A DNA stretch of 64,000 nt from Hymenopus coronatus (GCA_030762935.1 CM060883.1:35487501-35551500); one strand, 5' to 3'. Numbered from the stretch's first letter, positions 44,935 to 56,676 are shown. Notes: generated from the letters alone by a model not told the origin. Made by a program: numbers and translations.

Positions 44935-45692
44935 TGGCAAATTATTTTTACTAAATCTTATTCTTCTATCTACTTCATAGTAATCGAGATCAGCATTAGC
45001 AGAAATGGTCTTATTTTCTAGTTTCTTATACGTAAACGGGATATAAAGGAATACATTAGTTTAAAGTGATGTTCAACTCAATTAAACGCTGGTTGGTATG
45101 TGATTGAAATTCGGTTCGCTTTGAATTGCCAGGAATAAAACAAAAGAAAGATAACGACAAATTCCCATTTGAGAAAAGTGTATATATTTTAAATTTTTAA
45201 CCAATGACAAGGAATATTTCTGAAATAGTTCACTTTACAAAAAATGTACATGGGATACATTTAGTACTCTTGACATCTGCTTTTCTGCGTAGTAAGATTT
45301 TGTCTATCTCTCTGTAATTTACCTGTTATACCAAAGTCATCCAGAATAAAGGGATCTTCAGAGGCTATTCCCAGAAAACTAAGTATATACATTTTATTTG
45401 CCATGTCAGCGAGTTTCATATGCGGTATTTTAATCTAAATCGATAGAGCCTAAAACCTGTATTTGACTTTAAATTAAATTAAATGGAGTTTTATTTATGG
45501 ACGCTCTTTAACCACTGTGGTTTCCAAAATCCCATTCTATATTGGACGTGAAAGACCGCTTAAATTTTGCTCAGAGGCCTCTCTATCAGGCTTGAGGTGT
45601 TTTGCGTGAGGTAATTTTCCAGTTGAATCTCGGTAACGAATTATTGGGTGCAATACAATAGCTTCTCTACCTATGTACTAAGTGGGGAAAGT
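44935..45692 (+). mobile_element. HP element with a deletion and a SINE-B insert
   Basis: Pieces 44935-45489 and 45619-45692. It skips from gatagagcc to taaaacctgtatttg, losing the microsatellite region. It ends taagtggggaaagt with a degraded hairpin. Confidence 0.78.
45490..45618 (-). repeat. SINE-B, 3' part only
   Basis: Reverse of the SINE-B tail: tttatttatggacgctcttt, aaccactgtggtt, acgtgaaagaccgcttaaat. The tRNA-like head is absent. Confidence 0.8.
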
Positions 45693-47042
45693 AAAAAAGG
45701 AAAGAAGAAAAGAAAAAGGAAAATTCTATAATTGTCACAGATAGTCCGCAGAGTACTATCCTTACGTCCATGGTGTTGATACCAAAATCATTTCTCGCTC
45801 CCAAAAGCTGGGAATAAGCACGTCTAAGACTGATTTCCCTCTCCAGGCGAAGAGATTTCCATTCCTAATTTTCATACTCGTAATTTCATCATTATTTGTT
45901 ATTTGGGGTTTCTCGTTAGTGTCACTCCACCTTTACGCTAGCTCAACTTCATGTTGTTAAGGTTATATTTCTTAGTTCCAGAGTCTTGTTAGCAAAATGT
46001 CTGAAATATCTGCGCTCTAGATGGAGGGGTTTACTGGTCTAATACACTTGAGGGAGTGAAGTAGGGAGTTAAAGGGCAGGGCGTAAGACAGGGAAATTGA
46101 GTCATCTAGTTGGTATTGATGCATCTTTAGTCACGATGTATCGTTGTTACTTCAAATACTATTTACAATAAATATCTTTACTTCAAAGCTGTAGCAAAAT
46201 CTTAACTCTAGTTGCTTCGACACTTGCTCGATTGCTGCAGTTGTCTCTTTACTCTACTGTTTTGTTCGAAGCACTGTCGAAACTCAAACTCTGTGGGCCA
46301 ATTTGCCCTTTTAGGTATCTGTCGATGACTGGCAAGAAATTTCCAGAAATAGAAGTCAGTATTAGCATGTGTACATTACTCACAGGTGTGACATTGACGG
46401 GCTTTAATGTAAGGCACCCATTCGCTAACGTGTTAAATTTAGAACACCTGCGACGATAACTAGGACTACGTAAAGAAAGCCGACTGCAAATGCAATAATC
46501 AGATTCAGTCTACTCGCATACTTTTCAGGCAGCAGGTGGGAAAGAGAGGGAAAGACAAGTTCTGCATCAAGCGACACCCTTTCCCCTCTACAAGTACTAG
46601 CCGAAAAGAATACGAATGAACGCAGGCGTCTCCAAAGTCTATGTCACCAGAGATACTGTAGCGCACTACAAAGGTATTGGTGGAGAAGACAGAGTAGCAG
46701 TGCTGCACTGTAAATACCTGCCTAAGGTGACAGTAAAGAGTGAATTTTGTAGAGGAATTATGACACAAGAGTACTCAAATCTGCTTCACTAACATAGGCG
46801 ACTACTTTTAACTGCGCACATAGATTTGCATCTGGTATACGAAATCCTGAATGTGATTTTAATGTTTTCGATTTTGAAAAATTCTCCACTTCCTGGAGGT
46901 GTATTGCACATTCCATTATCACATTTCTACATTCCTAAAAAAAAATATTATGCTCCCATTTACACTAACTTCTAGAGTATGCTTAAAACTCGCTGAATTT
47001 ATTAAATTATACTTGTTCATAGTATTTAATGATAATGATGAT
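45693..47042. other. Spacer, nothing recognised
   Basis: No shared repeat. Short frames near 46232 and 46505 have no recognisable domain. Confidence 0.4.
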
Positions 47043-47122
47043 AATTCAAAATTTTCTCGGGCTTCTAACCAGGTAAAAACTTGGCTTGACACCTGGTTAA
47101 AAGCCCGAGAAGATTTTGAATT
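47043..47122. repeat. 80-bp hairpin with 32-bp arms
   Basis: Arms 47043-47074 and 47091-47122 are inverted copies with 2 mismatches; the loop is 16 nt (47075-47090). The arms contain ctcgggctt and aaccaggt. ATG/AAT-type trinucleotide repeats lie on both sides (about 47028-47042 and 47155-47285). The layout suggests a small foldback or MITE-like element, or a transcribed hairpin. Confidence 0.88.
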
Positions 47123-47154
47123 AATACGTCGCCAGGAAAGCTTCAGTTATGATT

Positions 47155-47285
47155 TTAATGATGATAATGTTAATAAAGATGATCGTAATGGCTATAGGAA
47201 TAGTAGACTACTATTACTAATAAAACTAATATTAATAAAGATAATAGTAATAACAATGATAATAATAGTAATAATAATATATGAT
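47155..47285. repeat. Imperfect ATG/AAT/ATA trinucleotide region
   Basis: Interrupted trinucleotide repeats that create the low-complexity end of a 131-codon frame. Not coding in my view. Confidence 0.75.
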
Positions 47286-47337
47286 GGGGTATGATAAGTG
47301 TGCTTGGACCTGACTCATTTTGTTAAAATTACTGCAA

Positions 47338-48179
47338 TGTACACGTACTCTTTGTGACATAGAGAAGGTGTATAGAGAAGGTATTGTATCGCTAAAAATT
47401 TTCGATACGGAGATTTCACCGAAATACTTGCTTTGGGAACCCCGGAATGAATAATAATAATAAAAAAAAAATTAGAAAAATGTCCGTGTGAGTGTGTGTG
47501 AGTCTGGGGGCAGCATATTTCAAAAACGAAAAGTACTTACATTAAATACCAAACTTGGTTAAAATTCAATATCTTCCAAGGATGCGACACGAAGATTTTA
47601 CAAGAAAATGCCCCCACCCCTGACTATCCTTTACGTGGAAAAAAATTCGAATTTTTTTATTTTCTCATGAATGGATCTAACAACTTGGATTAAAATCTCT
47701 TATCTTTAAGGTACAGGACAAATAAAATGTATATCTTGAATTTTCTGGGAATGGCCTCTGAAGACCTGTTTATTCTGAATGATTTTTTCTGAATTTTGCA
47801 TTACTGGTAAACCGTAAGAGCTAGGCAAAAACTTGCAACCTTGTAGATCACCTTAAAACACACAATTTATGTCATAAACATTTATTGTGGAGTTTGCCGT
47901 TTTCGAATTATTCTTTGTTATTGGTTTCGGTTTTAAAAAACTGAAACTTTTCTCATACGGGAAATTGTTAACTCCTGGCCGTGTAAGGAAACGAATTTCA
48001 TTCAATTCCATAGCATCCATATTTTAAAACATATGACTCTCGGTTTAGCCTAGAGTATTCCTATATTTCCCTTTTAATTATAAGGTACTAAGTAATAAAA
48101 CCGTTTCTGCTAATGTTTATTTCGATTAGCATGAAGCAGATAGATGAAGAGAAAGTCATGTGAATGGGGCACACCAGGT
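47338..48179 (-). mobile_element. HP element, rearranged 3' tip
   Basis: The 3' end has the agagaaggt segment twice (catagagaaggtgtatagag), a small internal duplication of the hairpin arm. It runs to the 5' end, where the last bases are caccaggtg. Inside is aataataataaaaaaaaa. Confidence 0.82.
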
Positions 48180-48224
48180 GTTTTTATAACATATATTTGG
48201 CCTTCGGGCGTAATCTAATTAGTC

Positions 48225-48372
48225 ATTAGGTGAGAAAGAATGAGTTACATAGGATACAAACACAGAAACACACAATACTAAACATCCATGTCCATAACGG
48301 GATTCGAACGCGTAGCCATTTTGCGGTAGAGCGTCAACGCCAAACGCGCCACGATCACGGCTATTGGGCCTA
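48225..48372 (-). repeat. SINE-E, tRNA-derived, single copy
   Basis: Reversed: ggcccaatagccgtgatcgt, A-box-like tggcgcgtttggc, then B box gcgttcgaatcccg. The body has tggacatggatgtttagtat and ttctttctcacctaatgact. Not one of the other SINE families here. Confidence 0.75.
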
Positions 48373-48419
48373 CTATTAACGTCTTATATTAATTTTATAT
48401 ACCCCCCCCCCGCTGAACT

Positions 48420-48572
48420 CTTGGAACAAATAATGCACCTTACATTTTCGTCAGAAGCAGTACAGAAATATTGTTCCTTCCATTCGTCCTTAAATGTGGT
48501 TACAAGTTTCTGTGGATTCTTCTTCTGATTTGGAGCAGCTATTTCATTACGACAGATAGTCCACAGCTGCAC
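48420..48572 (-). pseudogene. hAT/ZBED-like N-terminal zinc-finger fragment
   Basis: TTFKDEWKEQYFCTASDENV followed by RCIICSKS. A W-x(3)-YFC start and a C-x2-C pair after about 12 residues are the layout of the BED-like finger in GTF2IRD2/ZBED-type hAT transposases. The histidine half is missing; the frame runs into a C-run at about 48402-48411. An isolated fragment. Confidence 0.5.
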
Positions 48573-48831
48573 GTCTCAGGGAAGGGGTGAATGGACTGTA
48601 ACGTTACGTGATAGCCCACACTGTCTTCACCTCATTCAGGAGCTGCGAGTACAGTTTTGGTGACAAACGATGGAAACCAAGCCGTTCACACACGTGCGGC
48701 GATTCAGGACGGCAAGGTTTATAGATGCGTGCATTTGGCGCGTGACCATGCTGTTATCGTCGTTATCATATATTAATATTACACAATTTGCAAGAAATTA
48801 CATATTATCTTGATGTATCCTTTTAAAAAAA

Positions 48832-49603
48832 TCTTGTGTTCCATTCACATGACTTTCTCTACATCTCTGCAACAAAGTATTGTTAGAAAGCGTTTGCTTC
48901 TATTCACTTCATACTAATCGACAAAAAACTACCAAAAACAGTCTTATTACTTACTTCCATGTAAGTAGAAGAGAAATAAGGGAGTATCATAAGTTTAAGT
49001 GATAGTCGAAGGTTTTGTTTGTATGGACACGAGTTGACAAATTTCTGTATGAGAAAAGTGTAAGTTTTTAAAGCAAGGAAATATCTCATAAACGATCAAC
49101 TCCAGGAAAAAAGTTATATAAATAAATTGTGTGTTTTAATGTGCTCTACATTTTCTGTGTGGTAAGTTTATGTGCATCTTATACGGTTTAGCAGTTATGC
49201 AAAATTCCGTAAAATTCATGCAGAATAAAGCTGTCTTCAGAGGTTATTCCCAGAAAATTCAAGACATACATATTATTTGTTACGTAAATAGCTTTAATAT
49301 ACAATACTTTAATTAATATCGTTAGAGCCATTTTTGAGAAAATCAACATTTTCGAAAAAAAGTTTGGGGGATTTTCTTGAAAATCTTCGTGTCACATCCT
49401 TGAAAGAAACCAAACTTAAATATCAAGTTTGGTATTCAACAGTCTATTCGTTTTTGAGCTATACACAGACACAGATACACACAGACCTTTTTGTAAAAAT
49501 GCTTTTTTTGGATTCAGGGGGACCCAAAACATTTATTTCCGGTGGAATCTCGGTATCAAATTTTGGGTAGAATGCAACACCTTCTTGTGCGTGTAGAGAA
49601 AGT
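48832..49603 (+). mobile_element. HP element, hairpin mostly lost
   Basis: TCTTGTGTTCCATTCAC to tgtagagaaagt. Between ggtattcaacag and gacacagatacacac the repeat is short. The terminal palindrome is shortened to cttcttgtgcgtgtagagaa. Confidence 0.87.
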
Positions 49604-50789
49604 AAATATATAAACTTTCAGTGCATGGTTATTGCTGTCGACTTGTTTTAAATACATCTATTACTTTTGGTATTTCAATCGACTTTGTTTTTATAACGGC
49701 GCTAATGGCCATAGTAATTGAGGAGCCTTAAACATCAATCGCCGAAAAAAGCTATCTTAAGAATTATGGTTTGTATCAGCATGCATTTTGTTGCAGTGGA
49801 TACTTCTGTATCTTCTGAGAAATTGCATGGAGTTTAAATAAAAACTGTGATGCTTAGAATATTTTGAAAGTGTGAACATGTAATTTTGATAAAAACTCTT
49901 TTTAGGCAATAACATAGAAGGTTCCTCGGCTTACACAAAGGTAATTTTGGGTTGCACATAAACTAATGTATTGTAACAACGGCTTAGTTCCCCTTCCGCC
50001 CAAAGGAGCAGCTGTCTGGCCCGTTCTAACAATAGAGCGAATTGATACGATATCCGAGCAAACAAAGGCATTTGTTCATTTGCGTACGAGACTTCTCGGA
50101 ACTTCTTTATCCCTAGCCTAGAAAGTCTTTCTTTCAGAGTAATCTCCTACTAGACGGACAAAACGTAAATTTGTTCGTAATTTCTAAGACTGGAACTTTC
50201 AAGTCCGGCTACGGACTAAATAAGGGGTCGACAAGTGCCGGTGTGTGAAGTAAAGTGAGTTAAATGTCAATCTCGTGTACCAAAAATGTAAAGTGTAGTG
50301 CCTTAGTGACAAAGTGAATTTAACATAAACTTGTGTTCACAGTATATACACCTAAACAAGGATATTTTCCAGAAACTTCCAAGAGAGAATTTGTAACATC
50401 TCCATATGCAAATAACATTGCATTAAGATACATCCAAGATGGTAATTTCTCCACATAAAATGTATGTAAACACAGTAAGTCTTCCTTGTGCTGTAGCCTA
50501 AAGGCGTAATAAGCTAGATAGCTCTACACGCTGCAAATGATTTACATTCCTCTTCCAATACTTTATGCTGCCCATGACCTTTTCTGAGGGCAACATTCTG
50601 TTCTCGAAATGCCAAATGTGTTTCTCACACCAACATCTTCTAAGTCAGTCGTTTATTGTTCCTCAATATTTATGAAGTACTTTCTGTTATTTATATGTCT
50701 AAACAAGCCAATAATAATCGGAAAGTAAACACTAGATGGTAGAAAATACTTTAGAGCAATTTTCCCATTAACAGTCAAGAGTAAAAAAA
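49604..50789. other. Spacer, nothing recognised
   Basis: No repeat or frame recognised. Confidence 0.4.
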
Positions 50790-51543
50790 TCTAATGTGTT
50801 CCATTCATATGGCTTTCTCTACAAGCTATTGTTATAAATGTTTATTCCATTATCTACTTCGTGATAATCAAAATAAACACTCAGAAGTAGTGTATTAGTG
50901 CCTTCTAATAACGTAACACACTAGCTAAAGCGATAGTCAAATATCTTAAAGAGCCCGTCGCTATGTGAAACAACTGAATTACGGTTAGAGTTGCACGGCT
51001 AGCAGTTAAAACAAAGGAGATGAAACGGAAGATGATCTGCCGTTTGGGAAAAATTTAAGTAGCTTAAAACTGAAACCCATAACAGAATAACTCAAAAATT
51101 ATTAATTTTACAAAAAATGCATACAGCATAAGCTGTGCGTTTTAATGAGATCTACATTTTTTGTGTAATAAGCTTTTGTCTAACTCTTACGGTTAACAAA
51201 TTTTGAAAAATTCCTCCACTTCAGATCTTCAGAGGCTATTCTCAGAATATTCAAGATATACATTTATTTTTTATTTAATGTACAAAATTATGACCAAAAT
51301 CGTTATTGCAATTTTTGATAAAAACATTTTCATTAACTTTTCTATGTAAATGCCAATCCTTGAAAATATTTTTGTCGCGTCCTTTGAAGACACTAGACTT
51401 AAATGCCAATATTTAACGGTCACACACAGACCTTTTTATTAAAATGTTTTTTTCGAGTCAGGGCTTCTCAAAACACGTATTTCCGTGGAATATCGGTGTC
51501 GCATGTTTTGGTGGAAAACAATATCTATACGTGTAGACAAAGT
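50790..51543 (+). mobile_element. HP element, diverged subfamily
   Basis: TCTAATGTGTTCC to tagacaaagt. The microsatellite is only cacacacagacc. The hairpin is lost (caatatctatacgtgtagac). It belongs with the more diverged set at 15319 and 17360. Confidence 0.83.
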
Positions 51544-51744
51544 AAAAAATATGATAAAGAATTGTTGTAAAAACTACGTTTACAAACGCTTCTGTCCACT
51601 CGTGTTAACATATCTAACATATGATTATCGTACGAATTACTCTTAATTTGCAAAGGTCAAACCCACCCTCACAAACCAATTCAATCCACACAGTTGTACG
51701 TAAATTTGGAAAATACAGTAGGTTTTAAACGAGTAAAATATTTT

Positions 51745-51895
51745 CAAACAGGACGCTATGTAATGACTTTGAAAACTCCTTCTCTTTGCATTTCCAAGAT
51801 AAAAGAAAGATCAAGAACGTCTCATTTGAAAAAGTATAAGTATTTTAAAACTGGAACCAATATAAAGGAATATCTTAGAAGCAGTTAATTCCACA
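51745..51895 (+). mobile_element. HP element, internal fragment
   Basis: Carries tcatttgaaaaagtataag, aaactggaaccaatataaag and gttaattccac (about 200-310 of the consensus). Cut on the right by a new HP start. Confidence 0.6.
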
Positions 51896-51901
51896 AAAAA
51901 G

Positions 51902-52047
51902 TCTGACGTGTTCAATTCACGTGACTTTCTATACATCTCTATAACAAATTATTGTTAAAAAGCTTATTCTTCTGTCTACTTCATGATAACTGAGATACAC
52001 ATTAGCAGAAATTGTTCTTATTACGTGGTTCCTTATGAGCAGAAGGG
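51902..52047 (+). mobile_element. HP element, 5' fragment
   Basis: TCTGACGTGTTCAATTC to cttatgagcagaag. It is followed immediately by another 5' end at 52054. Confidence 0.75.
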
Positions 52048-52053
52048 GAAAAA

Positions 52054-52363
52054 TCTAATGTGTTCCATTCATATGATTTCCTCTATTTGTAGGGTAAACA
52101 AACCTTTAATTCAAACCATTAATCTGCTATTTACATCATGCTAATCAAGATAAACATAAGTAAAATTATTCTTATTATATACTAGCTTCCTTGTAAGAGG
52201 AAGGGAAATAAGAAAATCCTCAGCCTAAAGCGATAGTCTCGTCCTTTAAAAGCTGGTCGCTATATGAAACACTTGAGGTTCGGTAAACAAATGAGAAAAG
52301 AAAGTTTAAGTGGCTTAAAATTTAAACCAATACAACGGAATATATCGAAACGGTTTACTCTGC

Positions 52364-52395
<32 letters not shown>

Positions 52396-52870
52396 CTGAC
52401 ATAAATTGTGTCTTTTAATGAGATCTATATTATTCTGTGTAGTAAGTTTTTTTAATATATCTTAGGGTTTGCCAGCTACACAAAAGTTATCCAGAATAAA
52501 GAGGTCTTCAGGGGATATTCCCAGAAAACCCAAGATATATATTTCGTTGTCATAAAAATAACTTAAGAGCCAGTTTTTGAGAAAATCACAATTTTCAAAA
52601 AAATATTCTATGTAAAGTGTAGTTGGGTGGGGGATTTTCTTGAAAATCTTCGTGTCGCATCCTTGAAAGATATCAAACTTAAATACCAAGTTTGATTTTT
52701 AACGGTCTTTTCGTTTTTGGGCTATGCTGTCTACAGACACACACATGGATCTTTTTCTAAAAATTCTTTTTTTTTTTTGGATTCAGGGAATCCCAAAGCA
52801 TATTTTCCGGTGAAATCTCGGTATCGAATTTTGGGTGCATTACAATACCTTGTCTATACACTATGTACAT
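52054..52870 (+). mobile_element. HP element with an expanded internal A-run
   Basis: TCTAATGTGTTCC to ctatgtacat, cut at the hairpin centre by the LINE end that follows. An uninterrupted run of 27 As (52364-52390) replaces the usual 6-7 As of ccacgaaaaaaatg. Confidence 0.87.
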
Positions 52871-53498
52871 GTTGCGTGAGCACGAAAATTCCTGACGAGG
52901 ACGGTACGAGAAACTATCCCATTTGCTAGCAGGAAGAGTCGTGGACTCACATCTTGGCAAGATGTAGGGGTACGGAGGAATGGCGGAAAAAATATTTACC
53001 GCGATTCTTTACCACCGCGAATGTAGGGCTAGAAGCATGTTGGACGCTACTGGCAGGCACGGAAAACATGGACGGGCTATGTAAATTTATACTTAAGACA
53101 AGACAGCTGAGATCTGAGGAGGCTGCCAATAGAGAAGGAAGGGGGGAGGAATAAGTTCAAATAAGTTACTACAATATTCTACATACATTATATTATATCA
53201 TACTTAGGTCACTGTTGTGTTATGGTTTTATATATTGGATATATATTATGTGTATATGTTTCTTTTAAGTGTAATTATCGATTATAAGAGGGTGCATTTA
53301 TGAAAGTGTACTCTTTGCTGTAAATTTAAATTGTTATAATTGAATACCTTTGTATTTTTATTTTCGGGTTTATTCTCAATTATGTGTTGTTGTTTTAATA
53401 TTATTTTTAATGTGTATTACAAAAGCCGTGCGAATGCTGAAATTCTATGTACATATGATATTGTTATGTCAATAAATACACTTATTCATTCATACATA
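52871..53498 (+). mobile_element. LINE 3' end with ATTC tail
   Basis: A frame at 52954-53154 (RGTEEWRKKYLPRFF ... NMDGLCKFILKTRQLRSEE, then stop) leads into about 340 bp of AT-rich untranslated sequence. It ends tcaataaatacacttattca with a short ATTC repeat. A 5'-truncated non-LTR retrotransposon with a simple-repeat tail is the best reading. The clade cannot be named from this. Confidence 0.6.
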
Positions 53499-53502
53499 CT
53501 TT

Positions 53503-53590
53503 GTGTACTTTAACAAGATCTACGGTTTGTGTAAAGTAAAACTTCGTCTAGATTTTACGGATTACCAGTTATACATTAGTCATACGGAAG
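53503..53590 (+). mobile_element. HP element, internal fragment
   Basis: tgtactttaacaagatctac, then ttttacggattaccagttat: about 330-420 of the consensus. It lies right of the LINE tail. Confidence 0.6.
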
Positions 53591-54067
53591 AAAAAGACGG
53601 TATTCCGGAAGAGAGAAACATATGTAATAATCATAGTAAATTCCATAAATGTTGCTTTTATATATTGCGTGTTTATTACAAACTTTAAGGAATGTTAAAT
53701 ACAAACCATCTTTTCAACAGGTATATTTGTATCTTCTGTCTGAATTCCAGTGAGGTTATTTGCAGCTCTTGAGGGCAGCACCATTTATCCTACAGGAAAA
53801 TCCCCAGTTGGTCATATGTATTGGTGAACCGCGGATTTATGGTCAGGGTTTTAATTGTGCATAACTCCACCCACAGGACTAGCAATCAAACACTAATTTC
53901 CCATATGTGGGCAGTTGCCTAGTCGTGTATTATCCCATTTTTAAGCAAACCAAAATGACCAAATAGTCAACAGACATAAGTAATAGCACAATTAGGTGGA
54001 AAACATAGAGAGAATAGCAAAACCAAATATAATTAATCCCGTTCACTTTATAGTGAATCAACGTTGC
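53591..54067. other. Spacer, nothing recognised
   Basis: No family match. Confidence 0.4.
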
Positions 54068-54160
54068 TAGTAGATAGACAAGATAGAAGTTCAATACCGA
54101 GATTTCTTTGGAAATACCGTTTTATGCTCCCCTGAATCCAAAAAATTAAAAAGCATTTTT
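54068..54160 (-). mobile_element. HP element 3' end, cut at the post-microsatellite T-tract
   Basis: ataccgagatttctttgg through ctcccctgaatcc to aaaagcattttt. The next HP copy begins exactly here. Confidence 0.75.
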
Positions 54161-54990
54161 ACCTTCTCCAGCATGTATCTACTTACAATCTACATAGTAG
54201 CCAGAGAAGGTATTGTATTCCACTCAAAAATTCGGTGTACCCCGAGTCCGAAAAACACATTTTTTGAAAAAGGTCCGTGTGTGCATGGATCAAAAACTTG
54301 GTATTTCTGTATATTCCAAGGCTGCGACAGAATTTTTTCAAGAACACCGCCCCCCCCCCACCCGCTATCTACACTTTACATGGAAAAACGTTTATAAAAT
54401 TTTTGTTTTTTCAAAAAATGTTGTAACGATTTTGATCAAAATACCGTATATTAACCACATTTACATGAAAAACAAAATGTATATTTTGAATTTTCTGGGA
54501 ATAGCCTCTTTATTCTGGGTGAGTTTTGCAGAATTTTGCCTAACGGTCAAACCATAAGAGATGCACAAAAGTTTACTACATACAAAATGTAGATCTCATT
54601 AAGACAATAATTTATGTCACATACGTTTTTCTTGTACAACTGAATGATTTTGAAGTATTCCTTGTTATTGGTTTCAATTTTCAACTACTTAAAACGTTTC
54701 TCAAACAAGACCATACAAAGCGACCGAACCTGAATTGTTTCACGTAGTGACTAGCTTTAGCCTATTGTATTTCCTTATTTCCCTTCGACTTACAAAGAAG
54801 CATGTAATAAGACTAATCTTTTGACTATCACTTTAGCCTATGGTACTCCTTATTTCGCTTCTACTTACAAGGAAGCAAGCAATAGGACTAATTTTTTCTC
54901 TAGTAATATGAAATAAATAAAAGCATATGCTTTCTAGCATTAATTTTTTGCAGAGATGCAGAGAAGGTCATGTGAATGGAACACATCAGA
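54161..54990 (-). mobile_element. HP element with an internal tandem duplication
   Basis: accttctccagc to cacatcaga. Near 54770-54890 a segment of about 75 bp occurs twice. Once it is in the diverged form (ctttagcctattgtatttcc ... aagcatgtaataagac) and once in the common form (ctttagcctatggtactcc ... aagcaagcaatagg). This suggests recombination between subfamilies. Confidence 0.85.
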
Positions 54991-55235
54991 TTTGTTTTAT
55001 TATATTACTATTATTATTGCTAATAGTATGTGAATGACCGAACTAGATATCAGTCACCAATTACATAGTAATTTTAAACAGAAGCATGTTCTGTGTTTCG
55101 GAAACATATTAGAACTACAATTTCAAAGTAAATGCACAAATTTTAGTAAACTTTTATTACACTGCACATCAGAATGATTATGAGAAGTATTAGCATGCTT
55201 GTCATTCGTTCAATGTTTTTCTGAATATTACACAC
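54991..55235. other. Spacer, nothing recognised
   Basis: AT-rich with a short ATT repeat near 55000-55020. Confidence 0.4.
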
Positions 55236-55690
55236 ATTATTGAGTAACTTTCTAACTGGTCTATTTCTAGATGTTCACCACAGCTTCGCCAAGAAATGAG
55301 GTGGCTAATGGAATAAACCCTTTTAGCACGGCTGACTCCAGAGCAGGATAATCTATTCTCCTTGCTAACCAAAATTAATCCACTTCTTCCTGCATCTTCA
55401 ATCTTAGGTCTTAAGATTCAGCAGTTACTTCATTAAACTGTGACATTTCCATTGCAGCATAAATTATTACTTGAAGAAATTGGTCTTGTAGTTTATTTAT
55501 AAATTCTTTGAAGCACATCTCGCATTTGTTCAAAACTTTTACAAACGGCTTCGCTTTGAAAAATAACCTTACTTCTTTTAAAACTGAAAATCGTCTGCAA
55601 TTTAACCACTTTATTCCCGACGAAATTTCTCTATTGCCGTCGAAAATATTAACTTTACCATATATCTTTGCCTTGCATGCAAAATGTGCT
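55236..55690 (-). pseudogene. hAT/ZBED-like transposase, C-terminal remnant
   Basis: One minus-strand frame (about 55262-55370) reads WLARRIDYPALESAVLKGF then IPLATSFLGEAVVNI. This matches the dimerisation tail of hAT transposases (form YPAL...A...LPFATTYLCE). Upstream, toward higher coordinates, NKLQDQFLQVI and AAMEMSQFNEV fit the preceding region, with frame changes and stops. Old and non-functional. Confidence 0.5.
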
Positions 55691-55721
55691 CAAATCTAAG
55701 ATGTTCAGGACAATGACTTTC

Positions 55722-55772
55722 TCAATTCCTCGGCTGCGGTGCTACAAGTAGTTAAAGCGGACGTTAAACAAT
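55722..55772 (+). repeat. SINE-A, 3' end only
   Basis: tcggctgcggtgctacaagt then gttaaagcggacgttaaaca: the last 45-50 bp of SINE-A. Confidence 0.7.
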
Positions 55773-56600
55773 ATCAATTTCCAGGAAAAATCAACTATCT
55801 CGCCGAAAATAACAGCTTATGTACTCTCTGGCGTAATATTACTTCGAAGCAATAAATTATTTTATCACCTTAATCTTCTGTCTGATGAGGAAATGTTATC
55901 CCTCTGACTAAGTATCTCGAGGACCTCCTTCCCCGACGAAGTCAGAAGGAGAAGTGCAAAAAGCTTTCAAAATTCTCCTAGATTACTGCAAAAATGTTCC
56001 GTTTGTAAAACAGTTTATTGACACAAAATAAAACAGTTCGTCACCATATGAAAAATTGAGTGACGAAAACAAAACCACAACGAAATTGTATCTCAAAAAA
56101 AAAAAAAAAAAATTGAGCAAGGAGTATTCTTAGAAAGATGGTTGTCAAAGATTTTGCTTCACAGTTTGACGGGTGTTCAAGCCTAGAAATGTTAGGGACT
56201 TCCTCGCGTCTTTGTGCCCTCCATCTGCGACCTGTACCCTTCTGTGGTCCTCTTTTCGTGGATGAATTTAACCACAATAGAGCTTCATGTGTGCCACGAG
56301 GTATCTCCTTCAGTGTATAACCTAGACGTAATGTGACGATATAAGCGCACATTAATAATTAAACACGCTCATGATGACGTGTAAGATTGATTAATAAAGC
56401 TGTCAAGCATGCTTTTGCATTGATCACGCAAGATACAAAACAATGATGGTGAGTAATACAGCTCTATTACTCCTGAGCTCATCGTCTTGCATGAAGAATG
56501 ACTATAAATTTCCTCTGTATGGTACTTCCGCTATTGCCTAACGTAATAAAGCGAATATATCACCCATCCCAATGGTGTCAGAGCAGCATATCCTCACGCG
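55773..56600. other. Spacer, nothing recognised
   Basis: An 18-A run at about 56094-56112. Frames on both strands near 56041-56352 have no recognisable domain. Confidence 0.4.
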
Positions 56601-56662
56601 CCATACTCTCTCTCCATCTCTCTCTCCCTCTCTCTCTCTCTGCATGTGAGAGAGAGAGAAAA
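56601..56662. repeat. (CT)n facing (GA)n, foldback microsatellite
   Basis: Interrupted CT repeats to 56640, then tgcatgt, then gagagagagaga. The two runs are complementary and could pair as a hairpin. The next HP copy starts a few bases later. Confidence 0.85.
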
Positions 56663-56676
56663 ACTTTTACTAAAAA

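Noticed and set aside
44658..44954. 98-codon frame with EIFEEKRKTFVNLCHENN
   Set aside because: No recognised domain and the end is HP sequence; too weak to call.
46899..47294. 131-codon frame
   Set aside because: It passes through the hairpin and a trinucleotide repeat, and its end is a run of I/L/K from AAT/ATA units.
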